From Chrysomallon squamiferum (Eukaryota; Mollusca; Gastropoda; Neomphalida; Peltospiridae), in NCBI GenBank assembly GCA_012295275.1, contig CM022669.1, forward strand, positions 5,347,277 to 5,411,276: DNA of 64,000 bases. The letters are read 5' to 3'. The number at the start of each line of letters is the position of its first letter. The stretch's first letter is position 1. The notes under the pieces were generated by a model that worked only from the letters and a program-made list of their open reading frames with translations, did no database searches and was not told the DNA's origin. Positions 14,463 through 26,836 of this stretch are shown here, piece by piece. A program made the position numbers and the translations under genes.

Positions 14463-15275
14463 TACTGAATAAGAAGAAAACTGGTTTTGTTATTTATTAG
14501 ATTATGTTTCATAACTGTTTTCAGTTCGGTGAAAGTGAATGTATTAGTAATATGGCTATTATCTTTACACCCACACATACACACACACACATACACTTAT
14601 ACACACAAACCCACACACATTACACAAATAAGCACATACATATATACAATATATATATATATATATAGAAAAGCTATTATAGAAATATGATTATATAGAC
14701 ACACACACACAACAATATATTGCGAAACGCTATTAACATAGATACTCGGCCATGGTCGTATTGATAACGCTTATACCTACAAAGTCCGGCTTTTTCTTAG
14801 AAGTAACCTAATTTGATTAGCATTGTTTATTGTTTGGGCAGGATAACTGCACGTACAAAGAACTGCTAGACGGATATATTTTGGGTCAAATAAATAAATA
14901 ACACAGACCCTATTTTAGGTCAAAAGTAAGCAAATAACCAATATATATATATATCAGTTTACTGCTGCTAAGATTAGAATTGCCGGAGTTAAACGAAACT
15001 GCTGATATTTTCGTTCCAAATTAGCCCATCTAAAGCCTGTTAATATTCGGCAATGATCTTTAATTTACGGTCTCCAGCAGCGATTAATGTGCATGACACG
15101 AAAATAGTCGAAGGTGTGTTATCTGGAACATTTAGTCCCGACTACTGTTGTGGGTGAGATTGTTGTTAACATACAGCAGTAGTTACTGAGGGATTTTTTT
15201 ATTTTATTTTTTATTTTTTTTTGGTTTTTCCTTTCTGTTTTTTCTGTTTATAAAAAGGCACTTTGGTCCATTCAT

Positions 15276-15665
15276 TCAAAAATGAGCTCTTACAACATCA
15301 ACGGTTATTGCTGCTGCTTTTACTTCAACTGCTACTATTACTACTACTACCACTACTAATACTACCACTGATGCTGATTCTACTATACTACAATTACTAG
15401 TACTACTTCTATTACTAGTAGTATTAAAACTACTAGCATTACAGCTCGTACTGGTATTATTGCTACTACCGCTGCTGCTATTAGAACTGCTATTGCTACG
15501 ACTACTATTACTACTAAAACTGCTACCTTTGTTATATTTGATAAAAAAAAAAAAAAAAAACTTACTGCCATCTCCACCACTACAACTACAGTTACTACTT
15601 CTTTTAATAGGATCTGAATTCTGAGTAGATGTATAAGCACCTGTGTTTGTTCTTCTGACATGCAT
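15276..15665. repeat. Module B, trinucleotide-rich cryptic repeat
   Basis: A 390-bp mixture of ACT, GCT and ATT triplets that translates as Ser/Asn runs on one strand. Seven copies exist in the window: about 8690-9085, here, 19862-20256, 24440-24840, 33935-34336, 38879-39283 and 44439-44846. An internal poly(T)/poly(A) run varies in length and shifts the frame between copies, so I treat it as non-coding. Confidence 0.75.
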
Positions 15666-17768
15666 GGGAACATTGGCACCAGTTAATTAGAACAGGTAGA
15701 AACTTTTAACTGAGACCAATTAACGATGATTATATTATGTCATGAAAGATATCATACAGTACCTTATTACAGCAATATATATATATATATAAACATACAT
15801 ACATACACACACACATTCACACACAAACACACTGCATATATATATTTCTCAAAATGTATGTATCTGTATGTGTGTATGAATGTATGTATGTGTGTAGGTA
15901 AGTAAATAATAATGTATATATATATTTATGTGTATATTAGAATGTTTGTATATGTGTAAGTATGTACAAAAACGAAGGACAAATTTATTTTTAATGTGTC
16001 AGATAGATTGCTATTCAAAGTTATTTTTCCTTGAATAAAAGAGAAAGAAAAACAGGAAAATAATAAAATGAAATGGTAACAAGAAGATTCTATCAAACCG
16101 CACCTTTTCACAACAATAAATAACTGTGAAAGGTGTATGGCCACTTTCATTCTGTTGCCTGGAAACGTATTCTATGTCTAGCTTTAGTGTTGAAACGAGT
16201 AAGATAATTTTTTTCGATATTTTAGTGCGTTTTTTATATTACACCCATATAAAAATGTGTTCAGAATACGGTTTATATATATATATATACATACACGTTA
16301 CTCGTTGGTTCAGAAACCTAGAAAATCGCGTGTCCCCAGCATGGCGCATAAATTGTTGGTACGTCAATCCGCCATTTTTGTATTTAAATAGTTTTCGCAG
16401 TTTATTCCATGAAATTATAAATTAGAAACAGGTAGTAAAATGTATTTTCTCACTATATAAGCAAGACTTCGTCTGAACTGCTCTACTGTTCATTAGTATG
16501 TCTGTGAAAATTAAAAATACATATATTTCTTTAAATCGATTATTTATTATGACTACTTTTTTCGACAACCCATAAACCGCCAAAATATAGACAATTATTC
16601 CACAATTATTAAAACACATAATGCCACACCTTGTGGAACAAAGAATATTAACTTCAGATGTAACATGTTTGTAGTAATTGTTTTATTTTCCTTACTATTC
16701 GTTTGATTTTTAACTTTGAATTCACATTTCAAATGAACAAAATATATTTAACCCTCAGTAATCATTTTCAATCATTTTCTGCCGAACTCACCAGCAAAAC
16801 GGACAAAGCGTGAGGATGTGGGTATATGCCATGAATCAGCTTTTACAAATGATAGGCGTAGCTACGTTTTGTTTTTAACCTTGCATTAGCCTTAACATAC
16901 CCATGATGCACTGCTGCAAACACGACCGTTTGTTTCTTTTTCTGTGTTGTTCATAAACATATTTGTGAAACAAGAACCAAACAATGATACTGTTTGCTAC
17001 AGTTTTACACTATCATGTCCAGAAATAATTAACTAAACATGTTAATTGAAGCAAATTCCATTCACTTCTCATAAAGTTTCATTGTATAATAATCACACTG
17101 TTCATTCATTACTTACAAAATGTAAACACAGTAACATATCGCTCAAGTGATAAACAAAAAACATGTCACAGATCTGTCGTGGAGAATAAAACAAGAGAAA
17201 ACAAAAATAAACAAAAATAACATTTACAAAAGCCATCTAAAATAAATATAAGCAAAGCAGTATAACATACATACATCAATACATGTATGCAATATACATA
17301 AATAGAAAAGAAAAACAAAAAAATGATTATATAGAAACACACATACACTTATATATACATATACATATACATACGTATGCATGCATACATATATACATGC
17401 ACACATACATACATGCATAAAACATACAGTACCAATGTAAATATTATCATCGAAGGCTTAATCCTGATTACTGCAGGTACAAAGGACTCGTAGAAGGACG
17501 TATTTTTATTAAATAAATAATTAACAGAAAAATTACGTATTTTAGGTCAAAAGTAAGAAAGTAACCAATTTATTTATAAACAAAGACTCTTTTCTAAAGA
17601 ATTGACGTATAAAGTATATGAAAAAAGTAATTTAATAACAATAATAATAACAATAGACAAATGCAATGTAAATGAAATGAACGAATTTTTGCATAATAAT
17701 TATGTTTTTTGTGCGTATGTAGATATGTATATGTGCATGCGACAAACTGTGAAAATTTCCACGATCAG

Positions 17769-17825
17769 CCAATCAGAATGAAGACATATTCGACCAATCA
17801 AAAGAGACGACATATCATTATATAA
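17769..17825 (+). promoter_or_regulatory. Core promoter of FoxQ2 copy 3 (two CCAAT, one TATA)
   Basis: CCAAT lies at 17769-17773 and 17794-17798, and TATATAA at 17819-17825, about 138 bases before the ATG. This is the complete form of the promoter. Copies 2, 4, 6 and 10 have the distal box mutated to CGAAT. Confidence 0.8.
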
Positions 17826-17962
17826 GGCCGACGTGGCCAAGACACTTCACCTTCAGATTCACTGTTTCAAATAATACTTACTGTAATTTCTGCTGCAAGA
17901 AAAGATTTTAAAAAGAACGAAAGAAAGAAGATTTCAGCGTTCAAAGAAAAAATCGTCCAGCT

Positions 17963-18790
17963 ATGATTAACTTCAGCATCGACTTCCTTACAGGACAGAC
18001 CAATGATCAGAGACGTGACATTATTGAGTTGCCACTTAACTCTGTCTCCTCAAATGAGTCCCTGTCCGTGACCAGCGACTCCGGCAGCAGCAGCGGGGAC
18101 ACTTCGGACCCCATCAGTTACGTCCTGATGTCTCTTGACAAAGCAGCTACAAATAACTTTGAAAATCTGCGTTCATCGAAACCAGACCATTCGTACATTG
18201 CGCTCATTTCCTTGGCAATCCTCAGTGATGTAAGAAAGAAGATGTTGCTAGGCGACATCTACCAGTACATCAGCGACAACTTTCCGTACTTCAACGACAA
18301 AAGCAAGGCATGGAAAAACAGCATACGTCACAATCTCTCGCTGAACGAATGTTTCATCAAAAGCGGGCGGGCGGAAAACGGTAAGGGAAACTATTGGTCC
18401 GTTCATCCAGCTTGCGAAAACGACTTCGCCAAAGGCGACTTCCGACGTCGACATGCTCGTCGCCGTGCACGCAAAAGTTCCATGAAGGACGTCAGCGTTG
18501 CCAACATCTCTTCCGAGTACAGGAAAAATTTGGGCTATGTACCCATGACCCACTCGACCGTCGCGGCCTCGATAAACTTTCCCTGCTACTGGAGTACGCC
18601 TGCCATGTACCCCAGTCACATCTACTCGGCTCCTGCACAGATGCTGTACACAGGCCAAATGCCGTCGTCTCAGATGTCGCTGCTTCCGATGAACGTACCT
18701 GCACAGATGTCGTCTGAACAGAATTGGAATTGCGGTCTGTACAACGAAATGGGTCAAGTCAGCCAGGCCTATACCACGCTTTGTTACTAA
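17963..18790 (+). CDS. foxQ2-like: FoxQ2-type forkhead transcription factor, copy 3
   Basis: This is a full-length, single-exon gene of 275 aa and the reference description for the array. Residues 4-10 (FSIDFLT) resemble the EH1 motif that recruits Groucho co-repressors in several Fox and homeobox families. A Ser/Asp-rich linker (27-50) follows. The forkhead domain spans about 73-168, with SYIALI at 77-82, recognition helix NSIRHNLSLN at 119-128, and GKGNYWSVHP at 140-149. The basic run RRRHARRRARKSS (161-173) is a likely nuclear localisation signal. The tail is rich in Met, Pro, Ser, Gln and Tyr and ends SQAYTTLCY. DIYQYI and DFAKGDFRRR match class FoxQ2, known in other animals for anterior neuroectoderm patterning. 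Copy-specific changes are Ile21 (Leu elsewhere), Trp210 (Ser elsewhere) and Ser250 (Pro elsewhere). The role in this organism is not shown by sequence. Confidence 0.92.
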   Translation: MINFSIDFLTGQTNDQRRDIIELPLNSVSSNESLSVTSDSGSSSGDTSDPISYVLMSLDKAATNNFENLRSSKPDHSYIALISLAILSDVRKKMLLGDIYQYISDNFPYFNDKSKAWKNSIRHNLSLNECFIKSGRAENGKGNYWSVHPACENDFAKGDFRRRHARRRARKSSMKDVSVANISSEYRKNLGYVPMTHSTVAASINFPCYWSTPAMYPSHIYSAPAQMLYTGQMPSSQMSLLPMNVPAQMSSEQNWNCGLYNEMGQVSQAYTTLCY

Positions 18791-19044
18791 CTTTTTACAG
18801 AACATTGTTTGACTTTATCACTGTGCCATTAATATAAATACAATATCGTTGATATGTTAGCATGCAATAGTGTTAATACTGTTAGTGTTTGTTGTGAAGT
18901 CTTTGACATCGGAGAATAATATTTTTTGTTTTCGAAAAGGAAAACATTTCACATTTTTGTTTTGTTATTGTTATTGATCTCTGTTACGTTGTAAATATTT
19001 TTCCTGTTATTTCTTAATGTTATTTGTCAGGGAATATTTTATTT

Positions 19045-19050
19045 AATAAA
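19045..19050 (+). terminator. Poly(A) signal of FoxQ2 copy 3
   Basis: AATAAA lies about 255 bases downstream of the stop codon, at the same place as in copy 2. Confidence 0.7.
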
Positions 19051-19227
19051 TACTGAATAAGAAGAAAACTGGTTTTGTTATTTATTAGATTATGTTTCAT
19101 AACTGTTTTCAGTTCGGTGAAAGTGAATGTATTAGTAATATGGCTATTATCTTTACACCCACACATACACACACACACATACACTTATACACACAAACCC
19201 ACACACATTACACAAATAAGCACATAC

Positions 19228-19262
<35 letters not shown>

Positions 19263-22200
19263 GAAAAGCTATTATAGAAATATGATTATATAGATACACA
19301 CACACAACAATATATAGCGAAACGCTATTAACATAGATACTCGGCCATGGTCGTATTGATAACGCTTATACCTACAAAGTCCGGCTTTTTCTTAGAAGTA
19401 ACCTAATTTGATTAGCATTGTTTATTGTTTGGGCAGGATAACTGCACGTACAAAGAACTGCTAGACGGATATATTTTGGGTCAAATAAATAAATAACACA
19501 GACCCTATTTTAGGTCAAAAGTAAGCAAATAACCAATATATATATATCAGTTTACTGCTGCTAAGATTAGAATGGCCGGAGTTAAACGAAACTGCTGATA
19601 TTTTCGTTCCAAATTAGCCCATCTAAAGCCTGTTAATATTCGGCAATGATCTTTAATTTACGGTCTCCAGCAGCGATTAATGTGCATGACACGAAAATAG
19701 TCGAAGGTGTGTTATCTGGAACATTTAGTCCCGACTACTGTTGTGGGTGAGATTGTTGTTAACATACAGCAGTAGTTACTGAGGGATTTTTTTATTTTAT
19801 TTTTATTTTTTTTTGGTTTTTCCTTTCTGTTTTTTCTGTTTATAAAAAGGCACTTTGGTCCATTCATTCAAAAATGAGCTCTTACAACATCAACGGTTAT
19901 TGCTGCTGCTTTTACTTCAACTGCTACTATTACTACTACTACCACTACTAATACTACCACTGATGCTGATTCTACTATACTACAATTACTAGTACTACTT
20001 CTATTACTAGTAGTATTAAAACTACTAGCATTACAGCTCGTACTGGTATTATTGCTACCGCTGCTGCTATTAGAACTGCTATTGCTACGACTACTATTAC
20101 TACTAAAACTGCTACCTTTGTTATATTTGATAAAACAAAAAATAAAAAAAACTTACTGCCATCTCCACCACTACAACTACAGTTACTACTTCTTTTAATA
20201 GGATCTGAATTCTGAGTAGATGTATAAGCACCTGTGTTTGTTCTTCTGACATGCATGGGAACATTGGCACCAGTTAATTAGAACAGGTAGAAACTTTTAA
20301 CTGAGACCAATTAACGATGATTATATTATGTCATGAAAGATATCATACAGTACCTTATTACAGCAATATATATATATATAAACATACATACATACACACA
20401 CACATTCACACACAAACACACTGCATATATATATTTCTCAAAATGTATGTATCTGTATGTGTGTATGTAAGTAAATAATAATGTATATATATATTTATGT
20501 GTATATTAGAATGTTTGTATATGTGTAAGTATGTACAAAAACGAAGGACAAATTTATTTTTAATGTGTCAGATAGATTGCTATTCAAAGTTATTTTTCCT
20601 TGAATAAAAGAGAAAGAAAAACAGGAAAATAATAAAATGAAATGGTAACAAGAAGATTCTATCAAACCGCACCTTTTCACAACAATAAATAACTGTGAAA
20701 GGTGTATGGCCACTTTCATTCTGTTGCCTGGAAACGTATTCTATGTCTAGCTTTAGTGTTGAAACGAGTAAGATAATTTTTTCGATATTTTAGTGCGTTT
20801 TTTATATTACACCCATATAAAAATGTGTTCAGAATACGGTTTATATATATATATATATACATACACGTTACTCGTTGGTTCAGAAACCTAGAAAATCGCG
20901 TGTCCCCAGCATGGCGCATAAATTGTTGGTACGTCAATCCGCCATTTTTGTATTTAAATAGTTTTCGCAGTTTATTCCATGAAATTATAAATTAGAAACA
21001 GGTAGTAAAATGTATTTTCTCACTATATAAGCAAGACTTCGTCTGAACTGCTCTACTGTTCATTAGTATGTCTGTGAAATTTAAAAATACATATATTTCT
21101 TTAAATCGATTATTTATTATGACTACTTTTTTCGACAACCCATGAACCGCCAAAATATAGACAATTATTCCACAATTATTAAAACACATAATGCCACACC
21201 TTGTGGAACAAAGAATATTAACTTCAGATGTAACATGTTTGTAGTAATTGTTTTATTTTCCTTACTATTCGTTTGATTTTTAACTTTGAATTCGCATTTC
21301 AAATGAACAAAATATATTTAACCCTCAGTAATCATTAACGACAAGGCAAGTCCCTTGTTTCAATTTTCTGCCGAACTCGCCAGCAAAACGGACAAAGCGT
21401 GAGGATGTGGATATATGCCATGAATCAACTTTTACAAATGATGAGCTTAGCTACGTTTTGTTTTTTAACCTTGCATTAGCCTTAACATACCCATGATGCA
21501 CTGATTCAAACACGACTGTTTGTTTCTTTTTCCGTGTTGTTCATAAAAATATTTGTGAAACAAGAACCAAACAATGATACTGTTTGCTACAGTTTTACAC
21601 TATCATGTCCAGAAATAACTTACTAAACATGTTAACTGAAGCAAACTCCATTCACATCAGGTAAAGTTTCTTTGTATAATAATGACACTGTTCAATCATT
21701 ACTTACAAAATGTAAACACAGTAACATATCGCTCAAGTGATAAACAAAAAGCATGTCATAGATATGACGTGGAGAATTAAACAAGAGAAAACAAAAATAA
21801 ACAAAAATAACATTTGCAAAATCCCTCTAAAATAAATATATAAATAAATAAATATAAGCAAAGCAATATAACGTACATACATGAATACATGTATACAATA
21901 TACATAAATAGAAAAGAAAAACAATATAGAAACACACATACACTTATATATACATATACATATACATACGTATGCATGGATACATATATACATGCACACA
22001 TACATACATGCATAAAACATACAGTATCAATTTAAATATTATCAACGAAGGCTTAATCCTGATTACTGCAGGTACAAAGGACTGGTAGAAGGACGTATTT
22101 TTATTAAATAAATAATTAACAGGAAAATGACGTATTTTAGGTCAAAAGTAAGAAAGTAACCAATTTATTTATAAACAAAGAATCTTTTCTAAAGAATTGA

Positions 22201-22556
22201 CGTATAAAGTATATGAAAAAAGTAATTTAATAACAATAATAATAACAATAGACAAATGCAATGTAAATGAAATGAACGGATTTTTGCATAATAATTATGT
22301 TTTTTGTCCGTATGTAGACTTGTATACGTGCATGCGACAAACTGTGAAAATTTCCACCATCAGCGAATCAGAATGAAGACATGTTCGACCAATCAAAAGA
22401 GACGACATATCATTATATAAGGCCGACGTGGCCAAGACACTTCACTTCCAGATTCACTGTTTCAAATAATACTTACTGTAATTTCTGCTGCAAGAAAAGA
22501 TTTTAAAAGAACGAAAGAAAGAAGATTTCAGCGTTCAAAGAAAAAATCGTCCAGCT
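19051..22556 (+). repeat. Spacer between FoxQ2 copies 3 and 4
   Basis: It has the same module order as the preceding spacer: a (TA)n tract at 19228-19262, module B reversed at 19862-20256, module A reversed at about 20655-21778, then distal promoter. The stop-to-stop length (4594 bp) is within 7 bp of the previous unit (4587 bp), indicating recent duplication or homogenisation. No protein gene was found. Confidence 0.8.
22389..22420 (+). promoter_or_regulatory. Core promoter of FoxQ2 copy 4
   Basis: CCAAT lies at 22389-22393 and TATATAA at 22414-22420, 137 bases before the ATG. The distal box reads CGAAT. Confidence 0.78.
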
Positions 22557-23384
22557 ATGATTAACTTCAGCATCGACTTCCTTACAGGACAGACCAATGA
22601 TCAGAGACGTGATATTTTGGAGTTGCCACTTAACTCTGTCTCCTCAAATGAGTCCCTGTCCGTGACCAGCGACTCCGGCAGCAGCAGCGGGGACACTTCG
22701 GACCCCATCAGTTACGTCCTGATGTCTCTTGACAAAGCAGCTACAAATAACTTTGAAAATCTGCGTTCATCGAAACCAGACCATTCGTACATTGCGCTCA
22801 TTTCCTTGGCAATCCTCAGTGATGTAAGAAAGAAGATGTTGCTAGGCGACATCTACCAGTACATCAGCGACAACTTTCCGTACTTCAACGACAAAAGCAA
22901 GGCATGGAAAAACAGCATACGTCACAATCTCTCGCTGAACGAATGTTTCATCAAAAGCGGGCGGGCGGAAAACGGTAAGGGAAACTATTGGTCCGTTCAT
23001 CCAGCTTGCGAAAACGACTTCGCCAAAGGCGACTTCCGACGTCGACATGCTCGTCGCCGTGCACGCAAAAGTTCCATGAAGGACGTCAGCGTTGCCAACA
23101 TCTCTTCCGAGTACAGGAAAAATTTGGGCTATGTACCCATGACCCACTCGACCGTCGCGGCCTCGATAAACTTTCCCTGCTACTCGAGTACGCCTGCCAT
23201 GTACCCAAGTCACATCTACTCGGCTCCTGCACAGATGCTGTACACAGGCCAAATGCCGTCGTCTCAGATGTCGCTGCTTCCGATGAACGTACCTGCACAG
23301 ATGCCGTCTGAACAGAATTGGAATTGCGGTCTGTACAACGAAATGGGTCAAGTCAGCCAGGCCTATACCACGCTTTGTTACTAA
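22557..23384 (+). CDS. foxQ2-like: FoxQ2-type forkhead transcription factor, copy 4
   Basis: Full-length 275 aa. By eye the protein is identical to copy 7 on the opposite strand, although the two lie about 12 kb apart in opposite orientation. It has the EH1-like motif, the intact forkhead domain with Asn at residue 106, and the Ile-Asn-Phe-Pro-Cys-Tyr form of the tail. It has its own TATA/CCAAT promoter. The 3' gene end carries the variant signal ATTAAA. It is the last plus-strand copy before the orientation switches. Confidence 0.92.
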   Translation: MINFSIDFLTGQTNDQRRDILELPLNSVSSNESLSVTSDSGSSSGDTSDPISYVLMSLDKAATNNFENLRSSKPDHSYIALISLAILSDVRKKMLLGDIYQYISDNFPYFNDKSKAWKNSIRHNLSLNECFIKSGRAENGKGNYWSVHPACENDFAKGDFRRRHARRRARKSSMKDVSVANISSEYRKNLGYVPMTHSTVAASINFPCYSSTPAMYPSHIYSAPAQMLYTGQMPSSQMSLLPMNVPAQMPSEQNWNCGLYNEMGQVSQAYTTLCY

Positions 23385-23638
23385 CTTTTTACAGAACATT
23401 GTTTGACTTTATCACTGTGCCATTAATGTAAATACAATATCGTTGATATGTTAGCATGCAATAGTGTTAATACTGTTAGTGTTTGTTGTGAAGTCTTTGA
23501 CATCGGAGAATAATATTTTTTGTTTTCGAAAAGGAAAACATTTCACATTTTTGTTTTGTTATTGTTATTGATCTCTGTTACGTTGTAAATATTTTTCCTG
23601 TTATTTCTTAATGTTATTTGTCAGGGAATATTTTATTT

Positions 23639-23644
23639 ATTAAA
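23639..23644 (+). terminator. Variant poly(A) signal (ATTAAA) of FoxQ2 copy 4
   Basis: Copies 2 and 3 have AATAAA here. One substitution leaves ATTAAA, the commonest natural variant. Confidence 0.6.
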
Positions 23645-26600
23645 TACTGAATAAGAAGAAAACTGGTTTTGTTATTTATTAGATTATGTTTCATAACTGT
23701 TTTCAGTTCGGTGAAAGTGAATGTATTAGTAATATGGCTATTATCTTTACACCCACACATACACACACACACATACACTTATACACACAAACCCACACAC
23801 ATTACACAAATAAGCACATACATATATACAATATATATATATATATAGAAAAGCTATTATAGAAATATGATTATATAGATACACACACACAACAATATAT
23901 AGCGAAACGCTATTAACATAGATACTCGGCCATGGTCGTATTGATAACGCTTATACCTACAAAGTCCGGCTTTTTCTTAGAAGTAACCTAATTTGATTAG
24001 CATTGATTATTGTTTGGGCAGGATAACTGCTCGTACAAAGAACTGCTAGACGGATATATTTTGGGTCAAATAAATAAATAACACAGACCCTATTTTAGGT
24101 CAAAAGTAAGCAAATAACCAATATATATATATCAGTTTACTGCTGCTAAGATTAGAATTGCCGGAGTTAAACGAAACTGCTGATATTTTCGTTCCAAATT
24201 AGCCCATCTAAAGCCTGTTAATATTCGGCAATGATCTTTAATTTACGGTCTCCAGCAGCGATTAATGTGCATGACACGAAAATAGTCGAAGGTGTGTTAT
24301 CTGGAACATTTAGTCCCGACTACTGTTGTGGGTGAGATTGTTGTTAACATACAGCAGTAATTACTGAGGGATTTTTTTATTTTATTTTTATTTTTTTTTG
24401 GTTTTTCCTTTCTGTTTTTTCTGTTTATAAAAAGGCACTTTGGTCCATTCATTCAAAAATGAGCTCTTACAACATCAACGGTTATTTGCTGCTTTTACTT
24501 CAACTGCTACTATTACTACTACTACCACTACTAATACTACCACTGATGCTGATTCTACTATACTACAATTACTAGTACTACTTCTATTACTAGTAGTATT
24601 AAAACTACTAGCATTACAGCTCGTACTGGTATTATTGCTACCGCTGCTGCTATTAGAACTGCTATTGCTACGACTACTATTACTACTAAAACTGCTACCT
24701 TTGTTATATTTGATTAAAAAAAAAAAAAAAAAAAACTTACTGCCATCTCCACCACTACAACTACAGTTACTACTTCTTTTAATAGGATCTGAATTCTGAG
24801 TAGATGTATAAGCACCTGTGTTTGTTCTTCTGACATGCATGGGAACATTGGCACCAGTTAATTAGAACAGGTAGAAACTTTTAACTGAGACTAATTAACG
24901 ATGATTATATTATGTCATGAAAGATATCATACAGTACCTTGTTACAGCAATATATATATATATATAAACATACATACATACACACACACATTCACACACA
25001 AACACACTGCATATATATATTTCTCAAAATGTATGTATCTGTATATGTGTATGTAAGTAAATAATAATGTATATATATATTTATGTGTATATTAGAATGT
25101 TTGTATATGTGTAAGTATGTACAAAAACGAAGGACAAATTTATTTTTAATGTGTCAGATAGATTGCTATTCAAAGTTATTTTTCCTTGAATAAAAGAGAA
25201 AGAAAAACAGGAAAATAATAAAATGAAATGGTAACAAGAAGATTCTATCAAACCGCACCTTTTCACAACAATAAATAACTGTGAAAGGTGTATGGCCACT
25301 TTCATTCTGTTGCCTGGAAACGTATTCTATGTCTAGCTTTAGTGTTGAAACGAGTAAGATAATTTTTTCGATATTTTAGTGCGTTTTTTATATTACACCC
25401 ATATAAAAATGTGTTCAGAATACGGTTTATATATATATATATATATATATATACACGTTACTCGTTGGTTCAGAAACCTAGAAAAATCGCGTGTCCTCAG
25501 CATGGCGCATAAATTGTTGGTACGTCAATCCGCCATTTTTGTATTTAAATAGTTTTCGCAGTTTATTCCATGAAATTATAAATTAGAAACAGGTAGTAAA
25601 ATGTATTTTCTCACTATATAAGCAAGGCTTCGTCTGAACTGCTCTACTGTTCATTAGTATGTCTGTGAAAATTAAAAATACATATATTTCTTTAAATCGA
25701 TTATTTATTATGACTAATTTTTCGACAACCCATCAACCGCCAAAATATAGAAAATTATTCCACAATTATTAAAACACATAATGCCACACCTTGTGGAACA
25801 AAGAATATTAACTTCAGATGTAACATGTTTGTAGTAATTGTTTTATTTTCCTTACTATTCGTTTGATTTTTAACTTTGAATTCGCATTTCAAATGAACAA
25901 AATATATTTAACCCTCAGTAATCATTAACGACAAGGCAAGTCCCTTCTTTCAATTTTCTGCCGAACTCGCCAGTAAAACGGACAAAGCGTGAGGATGTGG
26001 GTATATGCCATGAATCAACTTTTACAAATGATCAGCTTAGCTGCGTTTTGTTCTTTAACCTTGCTTTAGCCTTCACATACCCATGATGCACTGCTGCAAA
26101 CACGACTGTTTGTTTCTTTTTCCGTGTTGTTCATAAAAATATTTGTGAAACAAGAACCAAACAATGATACTGTTTGCTACAGTTTTACACTATCATGTCC
26201 AGAAATAACTTACTAAACATGTTAACTGAAGCAAACTCCATTCACATCAGGTAAAGTTTCTTTGTATAATAATGACACTGTTCATTCATTTCTTACAAAA
26301 TGTAAACACAGTAACATATCGCTCAAGTGATAAACAAAAAACATGTCACAGATCTGTCGTGGAGAATTAAACAAGAGAAAACAAAAATAAACAAAAATAA
26401 CATTTACAAAATGCATCTAAAATAAATATATAAATAAATAAATATAAGCAAAGCAATATAACATACATACATAAATACATAAATAGAAAAGAAAAACAAT
26501 ATAGAAACACACATACACATATATATACATATACATATACATTTTTTTGTGTGTATCTATATAATTATATTTCTATAATAGCTTTTCTATTTATATATAT

Positions 26601-26836
26601 ATTGTATATATGTATGTGTTTATTTGTGTGATATGTGTGTGTGTGTATAAGTGTATGTGTGTGTGTGTATGTGTGGGTGTAAAGATAATACCATATTACT
26701 AATAAATTCACTTTCACCGAACTGAAAACAGTTATCAAACACTAACAGTATTAACACTATTGCATGCTAACATATCAACGATATTGTATTTATATTAATA
26801 GCACAGTGATAAAGTCAAACAATGTTCTGTAAAAAG
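23645..26836. repeat. Convergent spacer between copies 4 and 5, with right inversion junction
   Basis: From 23645 to about 26540 the order is that of a plus-strand unit: 3' flank, module B reversed (24440-24840), module A reversed (about 25240-26368), start of TATG-rich DNA. At about 26541 it switches abruptly to the 3' flank of a minus-strand gene (TTTTTTGTGTGTATCTATAT). Copies 4 and 5 are therefore tail to tail. No protein gene was found. Confidence 0.8.
26734..26741 (-). other. Deletion scar in the 3' UTR of copy 5
   Basis: ATCAAACA occurs once here but twice in the matching 3' UTR of copy 9 (46195-46202 and 46402-46409). The intervening 207 bases, including the poly(A) signal, are gone in copy 5. 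This is a microhomology-type deletion. Confidence 0.8.

Larger units (their letters stand above)
14463..17962 (+). repeat. Spacer between FoxQ2 copies 2 and 3
   Basis: In order: CA-rich 3' flank, the segment with CCATGGTCGTATTG (about 14747), module B reversed (15276-15680), (TATG)n DNA, module A reversed (about 16085-17188), the distal promoter segment (about 17460-17700) and the promoter. Relative to minus-strand units, roughly 600 bases that would contain the CRE pair and ATT/ATC tracts are missing near 14725. No protein gene was found. Confidence 0.8.
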
